This document shows positions 13,345 through 24,839 of a stretch of 64,000 bases of DNA, in pieces. Below the pieces are notes generated by a model. That model saw only the letters and a program-made list of their open reading frames with translations, was not told where the DNA came from and ran no database searches. Position 1 is the first letter of the stretch; the number at the start of each line of letters is the position of its first letter. The position numbers were made by a program, and so were the translations under genes. Location: contig NC_092568.1 in NCBI RefSeq assembly GCF_037975245.1, positions 8,815,001-8,879,000 on the forward strand, given 5' to 3'. The DNA comes from Apostichopus japonicus (taxonomy: Eukaryota > Echinodermata > Holothuroidea > Aspidochirotida > Stichopodidae).

Positions 13345-15110
13345 TCATGCTGTGTCCACATGTACCTCTTGGACAGCAATTCTAAGCTGTCTAGCTGTAA
13401 AGTACATGTCACTCAATGAAATGCCTTGACTTCTACATGAACCTCTTTGTTCATGCTGCAAATCAGATTCACTACCACTTGAAATGTCTAACTCGTTACT
13501 TGACTTTGTATCATATTGTAGATTAACCAGGTTTACTGCTAGATCCTGAGCTTCTACAATTCTGGAAATTACAACTTCACTTTCATAGCGTCGCGTTGGT
13601 TGCAAAAAATGAAGTTGTGGATAGGAGCCTTGGAGACGCTTTTTTAAGTTGTAGGATCTGTAACTTGAGGCATCAATCCCTTGAACTTCTTTAACCATTT
13701 TGATGAACTGGGCTGTGAGTTTTGTCATCCTGATCGCACCCTGTTGTTTAAGAATCTGTTCATCAATGACATTGTGGCAAAACTTTGCATATGCCTCTGC
13801 ATATAGAATATCTGTTGTTTCTTTTGGCCACTTCCGAGTGAGAAATCTGATTGCGTTGCGAAAACAACTCGGATGGTATCTTGCCTCGGAACTTCAACAA
13901 GGTCTCTGCCACGCATTTGCAAAAGAAGGGATTCGTTACATGTCAGCTCAGCAGCCTTTCTGAGTTTCCCAGCATCTATTGTCTCGTAACGAGTCAGGGG
14001 CTCTCTTCGTCTCTTACAGGTCACCTTGCCCCATATCCAGTGATCAGCGTGACAAATGATGCACGACACTGGAAGTATGTGTGGTCTGCCTGAAGAAGAT
14101 GGTCCAGCTACATTTGATCTTAGTGTTCGCTTCTTACAGACAGGTTCAACATCGTCATTGTCATCATCAGTGGAATCATCTGTAACATTCAAACAAGAGA
14201 AAGATACATATTAAATACAACTTTAAAAAAAAAAGTTTAAAAAATTTGCTCTGAATTCATTAACCTACACCGTTTTACAACTTGAATTGACAAACCTAGC
14301 CCAGTTTATCTAAACTTGTTATAATGAATAATTTTTTTTACAAATGAAAAATTGGGCACAGATTTGGGGCCCTTGTCTTATTTTATCAAATCATTGAGCA
14401 ATAATGAAATATCGACCTCCACCCATATAAAAAAATCAACCAAGTATTTGTACAAATGAAAAATTGGGCGTGGGTTTGGGGCCCTCGTCTTATTTTATAA
14501 AACTCACGGAGCAATATTGAAATATTGATCTCCAGTCCACCCATATAAAAAAAAAATCAACTAAGCGCAAATGGAAAATTGGGCATGGGTTTGGGGCCCT
14601 CGTCTCATTTTATAAAATCATGGAGCAACTACTGAAGAAAGTCTAAAAGTTAAATACCAACCCCCCCCCCCCCCCATGACAGGTACTTCTATTTGTTGAA
14701 CACATGCCAAATGTAACTTAACACACACTAAATACAGATTTTGATTGTAAATGTATCCCTGTTGTTTGTACATATCTAACCCTAACCCAAATAAATTCAC
14801 GATTACATCAGGTTGATGCATTTTGCACAACAAAATGACAGCAGGACTAGGCCTAGGTTACAATACAATAACAAACCGTCAAGAACGAATGTAAAAACTT
14901 AAAAGCACAACCACATTCCACAAAATGTCAGATTGACATTTCTAATTTCAGTTGGAAAATGGATTCATACTCATAATATTATTTAAATGTTTGCTTACCA
15001 TCTTTGAGCGGATTTTTAGCAAGCCTTTCTTCAGTCTTGTTGAGTTTATTCATCTGTGAATCTCTGTTAGCACTCACAATGATAGCCAATGCACGACTCA
15101 CCATGCTCAT
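13345..15110 (-). pseudogene. Two-exon gene for a CxxC...HxxxC protein of unknown function, frameshifted
   Basis: Exon 1 is 15110-14999 and exon 2 is 14179-13345, with a GT-AG intron (donor GTAAGC, acceptor TGTTACAG). The ATG is preceded by an in-frame TAG 18 bp upstream and has A at -3. Exon 2 starts with an Asp-rich run, then a CIIC motif, WGK and a basic stretch. A YHPSC motif lies past a break: the reading frame shifts by two extra bases near 13888, after GRDLVEV. Without those two bases the combined frame would be 314 codons; as it stands the first frame stops at 13725. The CxxC plus HxxxC pattern suggests zinc binding. Similar CxxC/YHxxC proteins occur as multi-copy uncharacterised genes in marine invertebrates and are usually longer, so this may be a mobile-element-derived or truncated copy. 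Function unknown; a sequencing error at the frameshift is not excluded. Confidence 0.6.
14341..14640. repeat. Tandem repeat, ~113-bp unit, 2.6 copies
   Basis: Units at 14341, 14453 and 14568, each beginning CAAATG(A/G)AAAATTGGGC and containing TTTGGGGCCCT. It lies in the intron of the minus-strand CxxC gene. Confidence 0.85.
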
Positions 15111-15727
15111 GATCTTGAAAATCAGCTAAAGATTTTGAGCTCTCTATACAGTATTTTGAAGTGACATCTCTAGCTAATGCACCATAAATACCTGGTTACA
15201 CAATCCACCTTAAAACACAATCCTTGAATTTGGCAAAAGAGCTGTCAGAAAAGGATGAAATATTCGTTTTTGTCTGTGCACACACATGCATACAACATTT
15301 GAGTGTGGGAGCAGCCATGTTTGTGCAGTTAGTGTAACCATGGTGTAACCAGACCACAGATCAACAGCTGTGATTGGTCAATTAAGGTTTGACCTGAAAA
15401 TACTGACCAATTAGATAAGCTCTTTTAAGAGCAGTGGGTAATTTCTTTTGTTAGTTTTTCTTAAATTCTGACTGTTTGTGCCAGTAGAACCAAAAAGAAC
15501 AAGTCAATCTTGATTCAGTACATATTTATACTAACTATTTCAGAGAAATTAACTTTCCCCACTTACCATGTGAACAAAAGTGCATTTAAATTGGCCATGG
15601 CCCATGGCCTACAGGGACCAAAGTGGTTTTGGATCGAAGAACTGCGATCACTTCTTTGTTGTGCGTTGTACAGTTCATACGCGGCAAGAGCATATTTTGA
15701 AGTCTTACGATATCAATAGCAGACGAC
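15111..15727. promoter_or_regulatory. Candidate bidirectional promoter between two divergent genes
   Basis: Only 617 bp separate the minus-strand ATG (15108-15110) from the plus-strand oxidase ATG (15728). The gap holds two CCAAT boxes in opposite orientation (ATTGG 15373-15377; CCAAT 15407-15411) and a GATA-like site just after the second box. A TATTTATA-like string near 15525 is a weak TATA candidate. Shared use by both genes is inferred from geometry alone. Confidence 0.4.
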
Positions 15728-18700
15728 ATGGAGGCTGATGGAGGTAGCAAATATTGTGTCTTTTACTTCTTCTGTAATGGCAAAAAGGTTTGCATCAATG
15801 TCTTTACTTTGTAATTACATACGTTGCTATGGTCATTGGCTACTGGTGTAGCTGAAATGTATAACAGTTATTAGAGTTTATTAAATTTGACCTTTCCCTT
15901 TGTCCGAGGGTCTAAATTTACATTGGCAGTAAGGACAATAGGACATGCACACTCAAGCCTAGGCCTAAGTTTGACATGTAAAATATATGCGGTGCCAACC
16001 TTATGCAATAGTTGCCTAACTTGTAAAGTTGTAGGATTTGTAAGTTACACACATTGAAGAAAAATGTCATCTCTTGTCTAAGGACATGTCGTAGGACTGT
16101 CTGAAGTTGTGCAAGAGTAGGACTAGGCTTAGTCAATATTTTTTCGATTTTATTGACAAGATTGTGATATACCGTAGGCCTATTGTATTGCTACTGGGGT
16201 TCAAGAACAAAATAGAAGTAATGTACACTGCTGAATTTTGTTGCAGATTGTGTTAGCTTGATGAAATTTGTAAAGTTTATAAATGATTTTGTGGAACAAT
16301 GTTAAATTCCTCACATTTACAGAATTTGTCATTTTGTTGAAAATTGTTAATGACAGCAGAAAATCATCTTGTTGAAAATTGTCATAAATATGTACAAAAA
16401 GATCTTAGAACTTTGACAGCACCTCAACGTTTCCATATCAGAGGCTCTAAGTGAGGCACTGTAGTCTAGCTAGCTGCAACCCTACGCTAATTTATAAGTA
16501 TATAAAGTATTATAAGTATTTATAAATAAGTATATATAAACGCAAATAGTATGAAGACAGAGACAAATGGTAGTAGGTTTCTGCTATTTCAATGTCTTTC
16601 TTCCATAGCCCCCAGATATATAGACTACTCATATGTAATAATGGCAAATATTTAAGAGCTGAGTAAACTTTATTGACAGTGGCTGACTTGGCAGGAGCCT
16701 GGAGGGGTCAGAAGCTGACCCTGTTTGTAGGGCCTATGCTGGGATATTTCAAAACCCTAATGTTGTTACGGCGGCGTGACAATTTGGCTGGTTTTTGTGG
16801 TGTCATGATCCAGACTGTGAATATTAAAAGCCCTCAAAATCTGTGTTTAAAGACTTTCATAAGACAAATTTATAAAAAAAAATCAGAACTGGAAAATCTC
16901 TTTTCATTTTGCTGTGAGGTGCATTTGAAATTTTGTTACGGCGTGACAGGATAAATTTGAACTTTTGTCGTCATCTGCATTCATTCGTGAATATTATCTC
17001 AAGTATATACTTACATTGAGTTTCTCCCCTTTGGCTCAGTTTATTTTGCAAATGTATTTTACCATTTCTAAATAGGATTAGTGCAAGGTCATTGTGGTTT
17101 AGGAGAAAACTGGCTTTCCCCATTTTTTGAAAACCGTTACGGCGTGACGCATAGTCTACACTGTTTTAGAAAATTCGATATTTGGCCAAGTATGTTTATT
17201 ATTTTGTTCCATTTGAGTAATAAAATGATAACAATCACTACAATATATTGTATTTCTAAGGAATATATTGAAATTATCACTGAACAATCAAATTCATACT
17301 TTAAATTTTACAAATATATCTGAAATTGAGAAGCATCATAAAACAGAAAGAAAATGCTCCATTGGGTACTGTTTTAATATCAACATTAGAATCTTTATAA
17401 GATCCTCTTCCAATAAAAAACAAGGATTTATGTTTAAAAATTAATGACACAGAGTGAAGAGATTTTTGAAATAAAAGTAAATAAATCTCTCTAGGTTGAT
17501 TTTACATTGTCATTTACATAAGTTACAGTGTTCACAGAAGGTAGTCAAGATCAACAACAATTTCCTTTGAAATCCACTGCATCCCCTCCCGTAAACCCGA
17601 TCTAAGTATCAAAGCATAATACAGTACTTTGAGTCCATGAAGTTGAATATTGTGGACTTTTCCAATGGATTTTTGAAAATCATTATATAAGAGAAAAAAA
17701 TATAAAACAAACTGGTGAAACAAATCATGTTGATATCAAATAGCTACAAGAAGTTTGAATATTCAAGTTTGAAATTCTAAGAAATTGTCTGCAGATAGAC
17801 GGTCAAAGGTTAAGTGTGACATCCCAGTGGCAAATTCAAGCAAAGTTTTTATGAATGTATTTTGATAGAATATGTCATTCAATTTTTTCATAACAAAAAC
17901 TGTTGGGTACATGGACAGATGATTTACAAATATTAATATAAACTGTATGTTATTACCTGCCAAAATTTGTTTCTGAAAAATGTTTCAAATATCTTAGAAC
18001 AAGGTGATGAATTTTCAAAGAAATACAGTACATATCGAATTTGTATAGATTTGTTTGTATGACATCACAGAATTAAATGAACATAACTGCAGTGTCTTTT
18101 AAATGCACTTTTTTACTCTGTAAAAACTCATATCTCTTTAAGGGAACATGGTATCAAAGTGGTTTTAGCACCTTTTTGTTTAAAAAATGTTCCTCTATTA
18201 TATAAAATTTTCAAAAATCCATGTGAATATTCCTTTAAAACTTAAACATTACTACTCAACAAACAATTTCTAACATACTCTACCTACTAAGAAACTTTGA
18301 ATTTCCCAAAAAATTATAAAATCTAAACAAGCTAACTGGCAAATATGTGCTTGAACATCAAAAACAAACAAGTTACTCAGATTAAAATTTCAGCCAATAT
18401 TATAGTATCTAGAATTACAAAAATTCTGGCCAAATATCATACCTAATTGAGCAACATAATATATATTTTTTGCAATTATTGAAAACATTAAATTTTGCAC
18501 TTTTGTGGGGGCAGCTATTTTGGTCTTTAACAAGCAGATTGTGAATTCACCAGGATGTTAGAATGTTATGTTTCTTATTATAATCTAGCTCAAGGTTGCT
18601 ACCCCTTAACAATTGATTTTATTATAATCAAGGTCGTGGACATTTTTGTGTACACAGTCATTATCAAAACAAGCTTTTACCACTTTGTAGTACCAAGTTT

Positions 18701-21700
18701 TGGAACAAAAAATGAATATACAATTATGAAGGAGAAAAATACACTCCATCATCATTCTGAGGAAATGATGTCATCATGTTTAAGTATTTGGTCCAGAATT
18801 GAGCATATGTCAAATTTAAGCATGGATAACTTGGGCTAGATATGAGCTTTTAACTAGCTTTTTTTTTTATAACAATTGGCTTAGATTTTAGTTTTCTGCC
18901 ATAGGAGTTTTAAGGTTGATGTTTGAGTTTATGTTTCTCCTTTCAAATGCATACAAAACATCAAGAGCATTAACTGAAAAAGCAGCTCACAAGCACCAAT
19001 TTTATAACTCAAAGATTAGCTTTGGCTATGTGAGTGTTTTGTGAGATTTTAATGACCTTTTAATCATTTACATATTCCTATTATAAGGTGAACACAATTT
19101 GGAATATTGAGACTTTCAATCAGCATATAATATGAACCAAATTAAAAATGTTACGGCGTGACATGCATGATTGTCACGCCGTAACGTTACGGCGTGACCA
19201 TAATATTGCTACCCATTCCACACCATGCAGACAGACAATCTAGACCAGCCCTTGTTTTTGTGTCATCTTGGCGGCTTAGAGATAATTTAGCTGGATTCAA
19301 TCTGTTCAGTGTGGTTTATATTTTCTGGGTAAAACTATTTGACCCTTTTTTTGTTACGGCGTGACCCTGAAATATATGAACCCTTTAATCAGAAAATTAT
19401 TGGTCTTTGAATATTTTGTAGCTTGAAAGTTTAAAAAAGGTGCAATATCTATATTGAAAAACATTATGATAGTGGCATACCTCTTGTTACTTTACTGGTA
19501 CTGAAATTTTTGAATTCATAGCGTTTTACTACCTTTTTGGAATATCAACTTTGAGTGCGTTTAATTTTTCTTGTAACGGACAGAAACCAGCCAGGCTGTT
19601 TGGTTCTTTAAATTTAGACCCTTTTTCAGATAAAAACAGCATTTGATGGTGTAAAAGAGGCAAAATAAATTTTAGGTCAAGTTACACCTAGTTTTGAAAT
19701 ATCCCCGCCAGTAAGATAAATGTGACAGGTGACAAAGTACATACTCTGGGAATGTCAGATAAGATTACTGAATACTGTACATCACATTACCCCTCCCCCC
19801 TCCACTAGAATCAGAAAGAATCAAAGAAAATAAGATCAGGTTACTTCACTAAGTTCAGGTATAAAAACTGAATATTTGCCCACAAGTGGTGGATGATGAT
19901 CCGATTAGATTCCAGGTGCCTGTTATGGAGCGGTAAAATTGATGGTTCAGCAGCACCCGCTCTGGCATGTGGGATAGATGGATAAACTGCCTAGGAATTC
20001 TCGAACAGATTTAAGTATTGGGGTAGCTTGGAGTAAAGCTGTCATTATGAAATCATTCAAATCTGGCGTTACTTTACTGGTACTGATATTTTTGAATTCA
20101 TAGCGTTTTCCTACCTTTTTGGAATATCAACTTTGAGTGCGTATAATTTTTCTTGTAAAGGACAGAAACCAGTCAGGCTGTTTGATTCTCTAAATTTAGA
20201 CCCTTTTTCAGATAAAAACAGCATTTGATGGTGTAAAAGAGGCAAAATAAATTTTAGGTCAAGAATCAAAGAAAATAAGATCAGGTTAAGATCAGGTTAG
20301 GAGCGGTAAAATTGATGGTTCAGCAGCACCCGCTCTGGCATGTGGGATAGATGGATAAACTGCCTAGGAATTCTCGAACAGCTTTAAGTATTGGGGTAGC
20401 TTGGAGTAAAGATGTCATTATGAAATCATTCAAATCTGGCGTTTTGAGGCATATAGTATTGTTAGGACCAACAATATCCGTTGCCACCTTTCAGTGACCA
20501 GGGCTTAAATTAGAAGTTGAACATGTAGGTTGCATAGGGCCAGGTAGTATCCTAGCCATATCTTTATCATGTCAGGCGTGTAGCCCCCTTGAGCATATAT
20601 TTTTTGTATGTGTTTTTATGATATCGCTAGTAATTTCAAAGAGAAAATGCTAAGATGCAACTTACAAGGCCTGGGAAGTGCCATTTCCAGTGATCTGGGA
20701 GGCATTTTCAGCCAAAATTTTCTTGTATGCTTCCCACCAACAATGGTGGGGCTACGCTTAGATAGTTTGCAATAACGTATCTAAGGCTGTGACAGTTTGC
20801 CTACAGTTTCGCTGAGCTCCCTTGGCAAATTCCTCGCTAGGCGCCCGTATCATGTGACTGGCGTACTGTATAATTCTTAATAATGGTCTCAATTTGTTTA
20901 TCCATGAGTGGCCACCAGTAGAGCTGCCTTGCTCTTTGTACTGACCACACCTTAGTGACCCTGGTGTGCAGTATCGGGATAGTGGAACACTGGAACAACC
21001 ATTCACCCCATGCCACTGAATAGAATAACACTATTTAGAGACAGCTCGCTTTGGATTCGAGAATAGGGCAGAAAGGCTCCAGAATTGTGCTCTTGTCATT
21101 CGGCCATCCATGAACAACATACTCTGCACTTTAGCATGGACATCATCATTAAAGCAGTCTTTTTGTGTCCCTTTCTATATTTTTTCAACCTCCTTGACCC
21201 CACGATGCCATAACGACATACATTACTAGCTTATCCATTCAAATCTAACTTCAAATGCTGGAATTGGTTGTTTTTTCCTCGAAGATATTTTCAATTAGTA
21301 TTGCAATAAACCCCACCCATATGTTATGTCGCACGCGTATATTGTAAGTAATAGGATGAATGTAATTAACCTGAATAAATAAGTACACAGGAAACGAATG
21401 TATACATTAACTATTTATTCCATGTCTTCCTTGGTGAGTACCCATGTAGCAACTGTTCTCATTCATATCTTATATTATATAATAACATAAATGAGACTAA
21501 ATCACAAGCTGACCCTATTGGTATGTAGGTTGCAGGCATATGACAGGTGATATTATACAGTGAGTAAAAATGGTCATCGCAGGCATATGACAGGTGATAT
21601 TATAGAGTGAGTACTAATGGTGGATTAGATGAAAACTAATATATCATATCGGTAATAATGAATGGTCGATTAGATAATAACTACTATATCACACCAAAAT

Positions 21701-24700
21701 ATTTAAATTCTAAAGACAACATTTGGGGAACTGTATATGTGATTAAGTTTAAATGAGGAATTTGTCGGAAGACGCTCTTCTCATTATCTGCAGAAATCCT
21801 AAATTACTCGCCAATTAACGCTCTTGACAGGGAAAAAACTTGGCTTATATCTTAGTTTGCTGTTTTGTGATGAATACATGTAAAAACTCGATGGACATGT
21901 CAAAAAAAGTGGGAAACGATGACAAAACACAAAAAAGGTGCTTTTAGTAAAACGTGGTGTAACTTATCTTTACTAATGCTTTGACAGCCCTAGCATATTT
22001 TTGTTAATATTTTATTGGATTTTCTTTCCTGCATGGAACCTTAGTTCTGATGACATTAAGCACTCCATTCATTCATTCATTCATGACATAGCAAAGAACA
22101 TTCAGAGAATGACATACAGTATATGGGCAACCAATACGTAATTCTATTGACCAGAGTTTTTACATGAAAGCATGTTATTATTTGTGAGGGTAGAAGAAAT
22201 TTAAAAACTGAGAAAGCATATTGAAGAATCATGAAATAACCAGGTCTCATTTATTTAAGATTTCATATTCTCGGTGCTTTACAGATGGGAATTGACAAAT
22301 CGAGCAAATACAAACTGCTTCCAGATAAACTTTTTAAGTGGTCACTGAAAACTTTTTTAAGTGGTCACTGCAAACAAAGTTTTGCATACATGTACAACAC
22401 AGACTTTATACTACAGTGGCTCTGCTGGCTCAACCCTTAAATGGGGTTGAAATTAATTAACTTTTCTGCCTTTTGGCTAAGATCATGTGTAGTATCTGTT
22501 CCCTTTCGAGGGGAATGGTGATGCACACCCGACGATGATCACACAGTCACATTCCCGATGCAAGGGGACTGGGGTTGAGAGCGGGTCAGTCGTTCGGTAG
22601 TTTGGTTTTCGTGCCCAGGTTCTATCCGGGGCGACTTTTTCTTAAAAAGTATTAATTAACTGAGAAGAAATTAAATCTTTGGCTTCATATTTCACAGATT
22701 TCAGATCCAGAAGTTGATCCATCGAAGACTCTCTCATCTTATCTTCGGTTGAATTGTATCCTTAAATTTCCGTTATCTCACATTTGAAAGAATGAAAGTC
22801 TGGTAAATAATGATTTCAAACACTCACTATATATAAATATGTAGAACCTTTTAAAGTTAGATTGGTGGTTTGCCGTTATTGTATGGTTGTCGTCATACCA
22901 GCTCAGTGTACAGAGTAATGCCTTTCATATATGCCATGAATCATGTGTGATGATATCTTTCTTGACGATTATGAAATCTTCTGTTCAGTGGATCTAAAAG
23001 GAACAAAAGTAGCCTGCCAGGAAGGAGGATGTGGTGCCTGCACAGTGATGGTATCCTCGGTCAACGTGACGACTGGCAACATTCTGTATCCTTATCATCA
23101 CATTTTCCTCTTTTTTTTTCAAAAAATAATTTAAGTGCGCAATATGGATCGTATAGCCTTTAATACTAAAAATTATCAAGGCAAAAGGTAAATTATGAAG
23201 AAATATCACATTATTTTGTTCAGTCGAGAAATGGTCTTTGGGTGAGATTAATTTGCCAGATTGATAGTTGCATTTTAGTTTTTTAGTTTGGAGAATTTGA
23301 ATCTAAGCCTGTTTTTATAATAAATAAACACTGTACGCTGAAGATTGTGCAACAGGATGATTCTTTCAGTTATCTATTTATCCAGTTGGTAAAGTCCAAT
23401 TTTGAATTTCTCAGTGCAATGTTTAGAATACTTCCTTTTTTTTAGTAATCTCTAATTTGCAGACATACTTTGTGCCCATGCTCTCTTAACTTTTAGTAGT
23501 CGTTGAAATCCACATATTCCTAACTATTTATCACAAATTTCACTAGGTTTGTTTCTACATCTTTAGCTTTATATGCAGTATACACTCTCTTCTTGTTTGT
23601 CTTATAAGTCTTAGTTTTTCTTTGGACAAATATATATATATATATATGGGCAACTGTAAAATTCAGATCTGATTGTCAATACTTAATTATGTGCATCAAA
23701 GTTGATGTAATATATAGTCTTCATAGGCTTTTGTTTAACTCATTGGAATATATTAAAGTCAAAGTGGCTTTGAGTATCTGGTTTGCATTGAGTGTATCGT
23801 CTGCTTAATATGGTTAAATTCTTAACCTCAAACATAATTGTCAGACATACAGCAGTAAATTCTTGTCTTACGCCTATTTGCAGTGTCTATGGCATGGCTA
23901 TTACTACAATAGAAGGAATTGGGAGCGTCAAGAAGCTTCATCCCGTACAGGTGAGACAGTGTCAGCTATATATATATACTTGACAGGGAATAATTTATCC
24001 AGTATTTCGTCTATAGTATCATGCTATGCAGAATGGTCAAATTGCTATACAAATACAAAAGATGTATATCTGTTTTTGTACACAAGATATCATAGTATTT
24101 CATAATAACAAATTTCAGAGACTTCAGAAACTGTTACACAAACTTTGAATGCTAAAACTATTCCCTGCTTGATCAAGAAAATATTGCTTTGTAGGCCTAC
24201 CTGAGATGCCCTTCACCACATGACAACATTAGCATGGTAGAAAAGTAGCATGCTTCTAGTAACTTACAAGTGTAAACATAGCACGAGAATATTCCCATCA
24301 ATTTGAAGGCAATACTCTGCCTATTTGCTCTACTAGATTCATTAACACTGCAGTTGCATGAAAAACTAGAATGCAAAACGGGTTGCACTTCAGTGCACTA
24401 GACTTCTGCTTGTTAGTAACCAGAACGGGTTGTTACAATAGAATTACAATAAGAATTTATGAAATGCTAAAAGACTCTTTTACTCCTAGATTTTATTTGG
24501 AAGGTTTTTATTTTCAAAAAAATGATTTGGTATCAACAGCAAGAGATGTGCAAAGTATGGTTACAAACATAATAAATAAATTGGCTCCCTGCACAGGTTC
24601 AATTCAAATGCCTTTGTGTTTATTTTGTTGTTGTTGTTGTTATTGTGCAGGAGAGGATAGCTAAAGCCCATGGATCCCAGTGTGGGTTTTGCACCCCTGG

Positions 24701-24839
24701 ATTTGTCATGTCTATGTACACCTTGCTTCGCAACAACCCAGAGCCCACAATGGAGGAAATCGAGACAGCCATAGAGGGCAACCTCTGTCGATGCACAGGG
24801 TATCGACCAATCATAGAAGGCTTCCGGACGTTTACAAAG
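15728..24839 (+). CDS. Exons 1-5: N-terminal 2Fe-2S domains of the molybdo-flavoenzyme (residues 1-170)
   Basis: Exon 1 encodes 20 residues ending in FFCNGKK, the usual opening strand of the ferredoxin-like domain. It is separated from exon 2 by a 6.9-kb intron. Exons 3-4 supply cluster II cysteines C49, C54, C57 (motif CQEGGCGAC) and C79. Exon 5 supplies cluster I cysteines C118 and C121 (QCGFC) and C153 and C155 (CRC). All eight ligands known from the family are present, so both clusters should form and pass electrons from the molybdenum centre to FAD. The introns after exons 2 and 3 start GTATCCTT and look U12-type. Confidence 0.95.

Noticed and set aside
16935-16947. Aryl-hydrocarbon-receptor response element (GCGTG core) within the 13-mer
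   Set aside because: The base two before the core does not fit the usual consensus, and the whole 13-mer is conserved, which a GCGTG site would not require.
22461-22640. Functional U2 snRNA gene
   Set aside because: Only the first ~40 bases match; the Sm site and 3' stem-loops are absent.
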